Source: UBA1794 sp050946375
GTDB taxonomy: Bacteria; Bacteroidota; Bacteroidia; Bacteroidales; Bacteroidaceae
Reading direction: 5' to 3'
Length of the DNA stretch: 64,000 bases
Assembly (NCBI GenBank): GCA_050946375.1
Contig: JBMNUT010000006.1
Span: 93,060-157,059 of the forward strand
Of this stretch, positions 18,766 through 27,319 are shown in pieces (position 1 is the stretch's first letter; the number at the start of each line of letters is the position of its first letter). The notes under the pieces were generated by a model, which had not been told where the DNA came from, searched no databases, and saw nothing but the letters and a program-made list of their open reading frames with translations. The position numbers and the translations under genes were made by a program.

Positions 18766-20652
18766 TTACATAGGCAGTGTTTCCGGTTCCAAATACACCC
18801 ACTTGTTTACAGAGACATGGACACGCAGTTGATAATCCGGGTCGGGCACGTCGCCACCCAATCCGGCCACGTCTTCTACGTAGAGCTTATAGATATTGTT
18901 GCGGACAATGCCGTACTCCATGACGCCGTGCGTTTTTGCATCCACTCCGTCGTTCGCATCGTTTCCGTCGTTTGCGTGCTTGATGAAATAGGTGTAGTAA
19001 CACTCCGAGTTGCGGTACGTACGGATTCCTTTTTCAGCCAGGGCGACTTGCGTAGTATTCGTCTCCTTGTCCTGGTCGAGCAGGATAGTCCCGTCCGTCT
19101 GGCGGACGTAGCCGTAAGTCTCTTCCATATAGACCGCCCATGTCAGGCCGGAGGCTTGGAATGTTCCTTCCGCCTTGGTGACCTTGTCCTGAAGCCACGA
19201 CTTGTAACCGAAGGGGTCGCCGGACGGGAGCCCGGCAGCTACCGGGGCAGCGGCCTCCCAGTCGGCACACGCTTGGAGGCTGGCCTCGAACGAAGCATAG
19301 AAATCACTGCCCCACAATTGATTGCGAAGCTGTTCAAGACTGGAGTAGAGCCTGTCGTTGTAGCGGAAGAAAGTCTGGCCGGGAACATAACCGTCGAGGT
19401 TTTCCGGCTCGAAACGGGCTTTGAAAATAGCCGCGGTGGCGTAGTTCTCGAGGGGAGACTCGGCAAGGAGGGTATTCTCCATCGTATAACCGGCAATGCG
19501 GTAACCGTCCTTCCCCTCAAGGCCTTCAATGGCATGAGCCGACCAATAGGCCTGGTTGTCGGCACACTGGGTCGGGAAATAATGCCCGGAAAGATACAGT
19601 CCCTCGGCATTGACCCGCGAAGCCATATCCCCTCCGAGCTTAAAAGACTCTTGCCCTAAATCTGCGTTACCCACAGTCTTATCCAACGTCCAGGGGTCCA
19701 GTACATAGTTTGTGGCCGCTCCCATCGTCGTCGCTGTCTCATCTTCAAAGAAGAAGGCACCGGCATTGAGATCCGTCCCTTGCGTCACACGCTTGAAGAG
19801 GTATTCGCCACGGGAGAGGTTGTTTGCCAGAGCAAGCCCGGTAATGGTAATGGTACCATACAGAGGATCCTCTTCCTCCGCATCGCTCGTGGTATATTCT
19901 GTATCCACCTTATAGTCCACACGGGCGGCCAGACGCTCCACATCGATCCGGACCGGATGCTCGGCAGCCTCTTCCTGGGACTTGTTATATTCGTCGGTAA
20001 TGTCTACCTCTACTTCATCGGTGGAGGTCATGACAAAATGGGAATAAGGCATTTCGTCGCCACTCCAGGCTTGGGACGTATAACGGTCCTGTATGTTGAA
20101 GATACGCGGGTTAGTGCCCAGATTATCCATATCCGTGGCATTGGCCACAAGGAGGACCTTATAACTCCCCGGCTCGAGGCCGTCCACATCTACGGCATCG
20201 GTGAAATAAACGACTCCCGTTTCGCTCTCATCGCGGTGTATCTGCTCACTGCTGAAACGGGCAATTCCGGAAAAACCTGCTGTCTGGTTGGCTGTGGGAA
20301 GCGATATCGACGCAGGATAGAAAAATGCGATAATGGAAGAAATTTCGTTTTCTTCCTGCCGTCCTTCTTCGCGGCCGTCGCCTTCTTCGCCGCCGGTGGG
20401 GTTGTCGCGTTTCACCGCGGGGGTGGCGGAGGGAGTGGCGATGCGCAGGCTGACATAGGAGGGGACGCGGGAGGCGGCGCCTCCGGACCCGGCACCGGAG
20501 AGGGCGTCGAGCTCGTCGGAGCTGCAGGCCGTGCCCCAGAAGGCGGCGGCGGAGAGGGCTAAAAGCCCCAGCGCTTTCCGCAAAAAACGCGGCCGCTTCC
20601 CGCCGGTGGCGGCGGGACTGTGGGGAACGGGATTATTATGGGTTTGCATCAT
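18766..20652 (-). CDS. Mfa1-like fimbrial subunit, probable tip/adaptor
   Basis: A 628-residue lipoprotein with signal and lipobox (FWGTACSSDE). The C-terminal block GVMEYGIVRNNIYKLYVEDV followed by VHVSVNKWVYLEPE is the signature of Mfa1-family fimbrillins (new strand after RNN-Y-L, closing on the W). The middle contains ERLAARVDYKVDTEY, a standard fimbrillin strand. It follows the anchor gene by 30 bases. A second Mfa1-like gene in the same operon, larger than usual and intact, is more likely an adaptor or tip subunit than the shaft; this is inference from gene order in P. gingivalis mfa1-5. Confidence 0.8.
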   Translation of the reverse strand: MMQTHNNPVPHSPAATGGKRPRFLRKALGLLALSAAAFWGTACSSDELDALSGAGSGGAASRVPSYVSLRIATPSATPAVKRDNPTGGEEGDGREEGRQEENEISSIIAFFYPASISLPTANQTAGFSGIARFSSEQIHRDESETGVVYFTDAVDVDGLEPGSYKVLLVANATDMDNLGTNPRIFNIQDRYTSQAWSGDEMPYSHFVMTSTDEVEVDITDEYNKSQEEAAEHPVRIDVERLAARVDYKVDTEYTTSDAEEEDPLYGTITITGLALANNLSRGEYLFKRVTQGTDLNAGAFFFEDETATTMGAATNYVLDPWTLDKTVGNADLGQESFKLGGDMASRVNAEGLYLSGHYFPTQCADNQAYWSAHAIEGLEGKDGYRIAGYTMENTLLAESPLENYATAAIFKARFEPENLDGYVPGQTFFRYNDRLYSSLEQLRNQLWGSDFYASFEASLQACADWEAAAPVAAGLPSGDPFGYKSWLQDKVTKAEGTFQASGLTWAVYMEETYGYVRQTDGTILLDQDKETNTTQVALAEKGIRTYRNSECYYTYFIKHANDGNDANDGVDAKTHGVMEYGIVRNNIYKLYVEDVAGLGGDVPDPDYQLRVHVSVNKWVYLEPETLPM

Positions 20653-20682
20653 GTGGTTATGCTCCTTTTAAACGGGTGGGTA

Positions 20683-21786
20683 TTATAGGTCTTCGAACTG
20701 TACGCGCACGCTCCAGTTGAGTACGCTGATGCGGATGTAGACGTAGCTGAGTTGTCCGTCGAGGAGGTAGAAATCGAGGCTGTAGTCGTAACCGCGGTCG
20801 AGGAACTCCTACGGGGAGTAGTTATAGTAGTCTTCGCTGGTGCGCAGACGGGAGAGCATGTCGGGCAGGTTGACGCGGGCTACTTCCTTTCCGTCGCGGC
20901 GGTCGGTGATGGTGAGTATGCCGTCGTCGGCCGGGTCATCGTGGTAGATGATGCGCGAGGTCATGAAGTCGGCATGGCCGGTGCGGCCGTAGAGGCCGGT
21001 GTCGTTGCCGTCACGATCGATCCAGGTGGTGCGGTCCTGCGTGTTCCACGTGGCATGGGGCGTATAGAGGAGGGTCTCCGTCTCGTCTACGGCGTTGTCC
21101 CAGAGGATGCGTGCGTTGCGGTCGACGATGCGCATGTCGTAGTTGGCGATGTCCATCAGCGTAGGATTGTCGAGCTCGCGGAGGCTTACGTTGATTTTCT
21201 TCGTGTCGCGCACGAGGGAAATGGTGTGGTAGGTGGGTTTGGTGTCGTAGACGGCTACGGCTTGCGTCTCGATTCCGTGCCAGAGGGTGTCGAGGGGCAG
21301 TCCGTCGTTGACTACCTCTGCGGGGTCGGAGGCTGTGCCGGTACCCTGATGGTCGAGGGTTACGGCGAGCTGCTCCATGCTTTCACCGCGCTGGGGTTCC
21401 TGGCGCACGAACTTGGCGCCGTCGCCGGTGAGCTGTTCGTCGTAGCTGATCTGTCCGGCCAGTACGATGAATTTGTAGCGCCCGGCGGGGAGGTTCATGT
21501 GCATGCGGTAGGTGGGCGACTTGAGGGGCGCGTAGCTGCCCGTGTTGCGCTCTTCCTGTTTGGTGACGTAACGGCCCTGCTCGTCGTAGACGTAGACGGT
21601 TACGGCTCCTACGTGGTCGTTGAACATGTCGGCGCGCTGCAGGTTGTAGTCATACTTGAAGTCCAAGTACAGGCCAATGGGGCAGTCGTCCAGATCGTCG
21701 TGCATCATGGAGCAGGAAGTGCCCATGACGGCTGCTGTCGCAATGCAGCAGAGGCGGAAAAGCCATTTGCTCAGAAGTTTTTTCAT
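20683..21786 (-). pseudogene. mfa2: FimB/Mfa2-type fimbrial anchor, one in-frame TAG
   Basis: A lipoprotein anchor subunit: signal with lipobox (MGTSCSMMHDDLDDCPIG), then the family opening DLDDCPIGLYLDFKYDYN. The frame stops at TAG 20809-20811 after 325 codons. It then continues in the same frame for 41 codons to TAA 20683-20685, reading EFLDRGYDYSLDFYLLDGQ and later VLNWSVRVQFEDL. That is the expected C-terminal strand of this family, so the TAG interrupts a real gene. A Gln codon (CAG) is the most likely original at that place (inference from QEFLDR-type sequences in relatives). Without read-through the anchor would lack its last strand. In P. gingivalis, loss of Mfa2 gives overlong, shed fimbriae. 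Confidence 0.8.
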
Positions 21787-22132
21787 TGTATTGTATCTTT
21801 TCGTTTGTTTCTTCGTATATATGTTGTGGGTTCCGCGGGGGAACCTCGGGGTTTAACTCGTGGTTTGGGTGCCGTGCGCAGGGCTCGGCGTTCCGTCTCC
21901 CTTTGGGTTGTACCGGAGACGTCTGTACCTTCCGTGCGGGGGAAGCGCCGTATGTTTTAAAAACCGGCGGCACGGCCTGCGAGAGTCGGCCGCCGGAGGT
22001 TTGATTTGGTTAAAACAACGTTTATGAAACAGAAGCCACAGGAGCTTCACAGCTGCTGGACCCATTATTTAAGTTGCAGGGAATTCTCGAAACTTCCCTG
22101 CAACTCCGGGATACCTTCCCGGGGGGTTCGCA
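21787..22132. other. Fimbrillin-anchor intergenic region with hairpins
   Basis: 346 bp between the fimbrillin stop and the anchor start. It contains a perfect 12-bp hairpin (see separate entry), a GC-rich hairpin at 21964-21996 (CCGGCGGC/GCCGCCGG) and a small one at about 21829-21845 (GGTTCC/GGAACC). No gene is evident. The arrangement would let fimbrillin mRNA outlast or outnumber the downstream message. Confidence 0.5.
22072..22105 (-). terminator. Hairpin after fimbrillin gene
   Basis: AGTTGCAGGGAA and TTCCCTGCAACT form a perfect 12-bp stem with a 10-base loop, 28 bases past the fimbrillin stop. It lacks a T-run on the minus strand, so a partial terminator or mRNA-stabilising stem is more likely. 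Confidence 0.55.
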
Positions 22133-24187
22133 TTAGAGGTCTACGCTCTGCTGACGAACAGCCCAGGAAAGGACGTTTACGTCTACGGAGAGATAATAAT
22201 GTACCTCATCATCAGGATCCGGAGTACGTTCGGGAATGTCTGCCGAACCCGGGCCGCTGATGGAGTTAACCGTAATCTGATACCAGTTGTTGCGGAGCAC
22301 GCCGTAACGACCGAGGTAGCTTGCTCCGTCGCCAACATAGTCGTTGTCATATTCGATCTTACCGTTGCCAGTGGCATCCAATGCAGGCACTTCATCATCG
22401 GAGAAGTGGCGGATATAAGTCGTATAGTAGGTTAAACCTGCTTGGTACTTGTTAATTGTACCGATTGCCTCTGCAAGAGTTGCCCAATCTTTCTCGGAAA
22501 GAGTTGTATTCGTAGTAGCAGCATAACCTTGCTCTGCCAAATTAGTCATGCCCTGTGTTTCCTCCTCATATTGACTCTTGGTCATGTAAGTGGTCTTTTC
22601 GTTATCGCCTTCTCCCGTAGTGTGCGAATAAACCGTATAAGAGATTGTCGTGTTCTCATCGCTAACGGTATTTGCACCGGCTTTACCAGTAAAGGAAACT
22701 GCCACCTGATCGGCATTGAAGACGTGCAGGTCTTCGCCCAAACGATTGATGAAGGTGCCAAGGATTACATTTACGACCGTATTCTCAGCAGAATTAGCCT
22801 CATATGTTTCACCTTCATTCCAGCCCTCATAACCTGTTTTTGCAGCTGCATCATCCAAGTAGTAGAATCCTCTGTTACCACCGATGCTGTAGAAATCCTG
22901 GCCATCGGCAAAGTTCTTCGGAGTATAGTTGGCCTTAATGATAACTCGGGTCGTCTGGTTCTGATTCTGGTTGTTCACATCAAACGTATTCTCCAAGCAG
23001 TAGAGGGAAGCATTGGATGCATAATCGGTCAATTCATCATCACGATTGAGCAAATTGAACATGCCTTCAAGAGCTGTTCCTGCTACATCTTCCTCAGCAG
23101 CTGCAAACGTTGTATATTCGCTGTAGTTCGGATCTTGTGCCCAATAAGTACGAACAGTAGCAGTGTTGGGAAGAACCACATTTCCACGGAAACGGTTGTT
23201 ATTATTGTTACCATATACCGGATAAAGCAGCCAGTCAATATAATCGTCAGCGCTTGAACCAGTTTCAGAGATCATCTTACGAACCGGATAGAAAGCACGG
23301 TTGGTAATATCAAGTCCCCAAGCAAGAACTTCAACCTTATCGTTTGCATAAATGTTTTGAACACCCTCACTTACATTTCCGATCGTACCGGTAAAGCCAC
23401 GATCTACTGCCAAAGACACTTTACTCAAGGCACGCTCTACGTAGATTTGAGTAGCGGGAGCCGTGGCAGCCTTGTCTGCGTTCTAGAAGATGTTGTTATC
23501 ATCGATTTCGACAAGGGTAGTAAGTTCACCATTAGTATCGAGCGGAGCATTGGACATGTAGAAGCCTACATTGTTGTAGACTGCATCGTTTCCGTCCTTA
23601 CCATCGGTAATAGCATCGGAAAGTTTCAACTCGGTATTGGTCAAATCGCCGAACGTAGAAACCTGTACGCCGTATTCGCCAGCATCGATGTTAGCCTTCT
23701 TCAGCAACTTGTTGTTTTCATCTACATCGAAGAGTTTGTCGGAGTTAAGCAGTACGAGGGCATACAGCTTATTAGCATCATCCGACTTCTTAAGAACTTC
23801 GACTACCATGTTGGCAGAAGTGGTAATCTGGTCGTTGTCTGTGCCCTAATTTTCCCACGGCTTCAGGTTCAGCAAATCGTAAGCGGCACGGCAAGTTGCG
23901 CTACTTTCGGGAGCATCGGCTGCTTTTTCGAAGATAACCAATACTGCATCCTTGACGGCATATTCATTGGCACTGCCATCAGCAAATACACCTCCGTTGG
24001 GATCATCTTTTGCCGTAGCGGGCGTCGTAGGCAAATTGATACCTACATTGATGTATCCTCCGCGGGTCACTGCCGAGGTGGAAGAGCCTGCGCCCTCTCC
24101 TGCGGCACCGTCGAGAATGTCATCACTGGAACATGCTCCGAGCAGCAAAGCGGCTGCTGCTACGGAGAGATAAGATAACTTTTTCAT
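22133..24187 (-). pseudogene. mfa1: Mfa1-family major fimbrillin, two in-frame TAG codons
   Basis: The frame runs 684 codons from ATG 24187 to TAA, but is broken by TAG at 23846-23848 (codon 114) and 23483-23485 (codon 235). All three pieces belong to one fimbrillin: signal and lipobox (LLLGACSSDD), the N-terminal sandwich, then TQIYVERALSKVSLAVDRGF directly after the second TAG, and the C-terminal YGVLRNNWYQITVNSI and LSVDVNVLSWAVRQQ. No frameshift separates them, so these are point changes in an otherwise intact gene. The flanking sequence at each site (PWEN-stop-GTDND and NNIF-stop-NADK) is compatible with Gln, i.e. CAG to TAG. As written, no full-length shaft subunit can be made unless TAG is read through. 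Confidence 0.85.
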
Positions 24188-24239
24188 GTTTTGAATTGAA
24201 TTGAGTTAGTAATAATGTTAGTTGTTCTCTTATTTTGTT

Positions 24240-24312
24240 GCGGGACTTTCGGGAAAAAGTCCCGCGGGTTTTACGGTTTTCATGCGGCACTTTCGGGCGG
24301 AAGGTGCGGCAC
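24240..24312. repeat. Repeat-derived hairpin between DUF3868 gene and fimbrillin
   Basis: GCGGGACTTT pairs with AAAGTCCCGC around TCGGGA (24240-24265), followed by further units (GGCACTTTCGG) of the 22-bp repeat family to about 24312. In the operon it separates the two putative assembly genes from the fimbrillin gene. Confidence 0.5.
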
Positions 24313-24322
24313 GAAAAGGGGA

Positions 24323-25732
24323 TTATTCGAGGTCGATGAGCTTGAGGTTCTCGTCGGCCTGGGGTACTCCGCCGGCCTTGGCTTTCTGGAAGCAGGTGCG
24401 TGCTTCGTCGATTCGTCCCTGGCGCAGGGCGATGACGCCGCGTGCGTGGTCGGCATAGGGCGAGGCTCCGGCCTTCTGGAGGAAGGGAAGTGCTCCGTCG
24501 TAGTCGCCGCGTTCGATGTGGGCGCAGGCGGCATTAAGGTTGGCAGTGGGGTCGTCGGGGAACATGCGGACGGCGATTTCAAATACTTCGTTGAACTCGT
24601 AGCTGCCGGGTTCGTAGGTCTGCGCCACGAGGAACATCTCTTCGAGCGAGAGTTGCTGGGGCTTGGTGTGGAGCAGTGCCTTGGCTTCGTCGACGGAGAA
24701 GGGGCGCACGCTGTAGTTTACGACGTAGTCGGAGTGACGAAGTGCGGGATACCAGTTGTCGAGCATGTAGCGGTAGGCCCGGGGGTAGTCGGCGCGCATC
24801 TTGCGGTCGCGCTGGTCGTAGGTGAGGTTCTCGTCGCGGGCTATGGCGAGGAGCTCCTGCTTGTTTTCGATGTTGTTCTCCTCGAAGAAGCGGAAGAGGC
24901 CTTCCCAGTCTTCAGGAGTGGAGGTGACGCTGAAGAGGTTGGGGTCGATGTCGAGCTTGCCGGCTACGTAGTCCTTGAGGGTAAGGGCACGGTTTTCGGC
25001 CAGATAGGTATTGTGTTCGTAGCTTCCCTCGGGCGAGGCGTAACCGTGTATGGATATGCCGGTTATCGAGACGTTGGGGTCTTGCTTGACGAGGTCGATG
25101 GTGCCTATGATTTTCTGCAGCTCGCGGGGGTTGTTGCGGTAGTCGGGATAGAGCTCGATGCGGTCGACGGGGAAGTCGATGAATGCCTGGCCTTTCTCCT
25201 GACGTGCCTTGCGTGCTTCGGCCTGAGGCCGGAGGTAGGCCATGACGGGCTGGCGCATGCGGTGGAGTACGTGGCGGTTCTCCTCGAGCACGTCGCCGCA
25301 TCCGCAGAGGTCTTCGGCTATTTCGACGTTGGCGTTCTGCATCCAGCTTTCATAGGGGAGGACGGCGCTGTAGTGGAGGGTCTGGGGTGTGTCGTTCTTG
25401 CGGCGCACGACCTGGGTGTTGGGCTCGAAGTCTTTGTAGGCGTGGCGCTCGTACATGACTTGCTGCTTGCGCCCGTTGACGACGAGCTGCGGCATGAAGC
25501 GCTCGTTGGAGCCGTCTTTCACCACGGGAGTGAAGACGAAACGCACGTTGGAGGGCATGTCGAGTGAGTCGAGGTTGAGGTCCATGTCGACCACGAGGGT
25601 GTTGTTGTCGGCCTTGCCCACCTTGATATTCTCGACGACGATGGCATCGTCGGCCAGACGTACGGAGCGGTCGTCGGCCGAAGCGGCGACTGCCAGGAAG
25701 GCTACGATGCAGGAAAGAATGTATTTCTTCAT
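24323..25732 (-). CDS. DUF3868 protein with OmpA-like and TPR-like regions
   Basis: A 469-residue exported protein with a signal peptide (MKKYILSCIVAFLAVAASA). Residues ~20-130 form the beta-rich region typical of DUF3868 proteins, which accompany fimbrial genes in Bacteroides. The centre has an OmpA-like peptidoglycan-association segment (VSITGISIHGYASPEGSYEH, then LAENRALTLKDYV). The C-terminal ~100 residues have a TPR-like helical character (DPTANLNAACAHIERGDYDG). It is the second gene of the operon, 33 bases after the DUF3575 gene. A role as an outer-membrane or periplasmic assembly factor is likely from context but not demonstrated. Confidence 0.8.
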   Translation of the reverse strand: MKKYILSCIVAFLAVAASADDRSVRLADDAIVVENIKVGKADNNTLVVDMDLNLDSLDMPSNVRFVFTPVVKDGSNERFMPQLVVNGRKQQVMYERHAYKDFEPNTQVVRRKNDTPQTLHYSAVLPYESWMQNANVEIAEDLCGCGDVLEENRHVLHRMRQPVMAYLRPQAEARKARQEKGQAFIDFPVDRIELYPDYRNNPRELQKIIGTIDLVKQDPNVSITGISIHGYASPEGSYEHNTYLAENRALTLKDYVAGKLDIDPNLFSVTSTPEDWEGLFRFFEENNIENKQELLAIARDENLTYDQRDRKMRADYPRAYRYMLDNWYPALRHSDYVVNYSVRPFSVDEAKALLHTKPQQLSLEEMFLVAQTYEPGSYEFNEVFEIAVRMFPDDPTANLNAACAHIERGDYDGALPFLQKAGASPYADHARGVIALRQGRIDEARTCFQKAKAGGVPQADENLKLIDLE

Positions 25733-25765
25733 GAGTTTATCTGCTTTGTTAGGGGTGAAAGGGGA

Positions 25766-26335
25766 TTAAAGTGTATAGATAAGGCTGAGGGCTGCCTTGG
25801 TGGGCCCGACGTAGTGCTTGTGGTCGGAGTTGATTTTCTCGCCGCAGTTGCCGCACTTGAAGGTTTCGTACTTGATGTAGTCGTAGCCGATGCCGAGGGA
25901 GGCCTCGAAGTTCCAGTGCTTGCTCAGCACCCATTGGTAGCCGGCGGTAATGCCGCCGCCCAGGAACCAGCCTTCGTAGCGATGGTCCTTAAGGCCTTTC
26001 CAGATATCGAAAGGGAGATCGATGCCGGAGACGTTGAACTCTCCGCCCATGAGGTGTGCTCCTACGAACCAACCGTTGAAGGCTTCGCAAAACCAGTAGC
26101 GGTATTCGGGCATAAGGAGCCAGTGACGCGTACTTTTGGTATCAGAGTATTTCCACGGGTTCCAGCCGTAGAAGAGCTGTACCGAGTGCTTGTGGGCAAA
26201 GGAGGCTTCGAGCCCCAGGTTGGGGGTGGTCGATGCCCAATAGAGGAAGTTCGTCTTGAGAGCTACGTCCTGCGCTCTTGGCGTTGCAGCCATGCCCAAA
26301 AGCAGGATCGCCAGCAATGCAATTTTCTTTACCAT
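25766..26335 (-). CDS. DUF3575 outer-membrane protein, first gene of fimbrial operon
   Basis: A 189-residue protein with a signal peptide (KKIALLAILLLGMAATPRAQ) and a small beta-barrel pattern. It has the DUF3575 hallmarks ALKTNFLYWASTTPNLGLEA and SVQLFYGWNPWKYSD near the N-terminus, with RHWLLMPEYRYWFCEAFNGW following. DUF3575 genes head Mfa/Fim-type operons across Bacteroides. The gene starts 339 bases downstream of the TG microsatellite. Function is unknown beyond the association; an outer-membrane barrel that scaffolds subunit export is the simplest guess. Confidence 0.82.
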   Translation of the reverse strand: MVKKIALLAILLLGMAATPRAQDVALKTNFLYWASTTPNLGLEASFAHKHSVQLFYGWNPWKYSDTKSTRHWLLMPEYRYWFCEAFNGWFVGAHLMGGEFNVSGIDLPFDIWKGLKDHRYEGWFLGGGITAGYQWVLSKHWNFEASLGIGYDYIKYETFKCGNCGEKINSDHKHYVGPTKAALSLIYTL

Positions 26336-26672
26336 ATATTCGTATTTAAAGATTTATAGCAGGGGAAGGAAGCCGGGGCCGGCGCTTTCAAACAAAAGCG
26401 ACGGGAGGGCATGAAAAAACCGGCTTCTTCGCCGTCCGGACTGCAGCCGGAGCAACGGAAAAGCCGTGCGGGACGCATCCGCGGGGAGCACGGATGCTGA
26501 AAAGGGGAAGCTCTTCGCCTGGCTTGCGGCCAAGCCGGACGAAAGAAGAACCGTATATCGCCGAAAGGATGAAAGGAACACACAAATTCCCGCAGCCGCA
26601 CGGAGAAAAGGCGCGGCGGCTTGCCGGAAAGAGGCGGAAGCGTCTCGCTTTAAGCCTGTATAATATAGGAAT

Positions 26673-26722
<50 letters not shown>

Positions 26723-26916
26723 ACAAATTCGCGACGCATGCAAATCTCTTAACAAACTTTACGACACTTCTTTCCAAAAGGAAGCGGAAAGCGCACCAAC
26801 GCCTTGTGCCTTCTCCTGCGCGGAGGGCAGAAATCTGCGGAGCACACACCGCTCCACGACCGATGGACTGACCGTTACGGCACGATTTCATGACGTTTCA
26901 AAGTAATAATGCGATG

Positions 26917-26924
26917 CAAAGGTA
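26917..26924 (-). promoter_or_regulatory. Candidate -7 box for the fimbrial operon
   Basis: TACCTTTG on the minus strand, without a TTG at the usual 20-bp spacing. If used, the 5' leader would be about 575 bases and contain the AC tract. Confidence 0.4.
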
Positions 26925-27099
26925 ACTATCTTTACAGAAAAGTGTTCCCGAAGGCGGGCATTTTTGCGTACTTTAACGTTGATTTTTTCGTAGTATAATC
27001 GGGACTTTTAGAGAAAGGCGGCGGGGGAAAACGGCCGGAATGCCCGTCGGCAAAGGGCTTCAGCCTCATCGGAGGGGCAGAAGGCGGCGGACCGCATGG

Positions 27100-27200
27100 A
27101 AGGGGTCTTGCCGCGGCAACGAAAAAGGGGCGGCACTTTTGCGGAAAAGCGGCAGGGCGGCGGCGGAAAAGGGGCAGGACTTTTTACCGGACGCGGCGGC
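27100..27200. repeat. 22-bp degenerate repeat array upstream of TonB receptor gene
   Basis: GGCACTTTTGC at 27134 and GGACTTTTTACC at 27178 are 44 bp (two periods) apart, with a GC-rich degenerate unit between at about 27156 and a further one near 27105. Confidence 0.5.
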
Positions 27201-27319
27201 GGGCGTGTAACAGGAATGAAACGCTAATGAAACAGTTTCTTCAAGGTCTTTACACATTGTTGTTACGCAAAGGGCAGACCTTTGCGGCGGATTTCAGAAC
27301 CATTCATACTATACAAAAA

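Noticed and set aside
20809..23848. Genome-wide reassignment of TAG to glutamine
   Set aside because: TAG ends thiL (3617-3619), the phosphatase gene (31104-31106) and the methyltransferase gene (53542-53544) at proper family lengths, so TAG is a normal stop here. Local read-through is not excluded.
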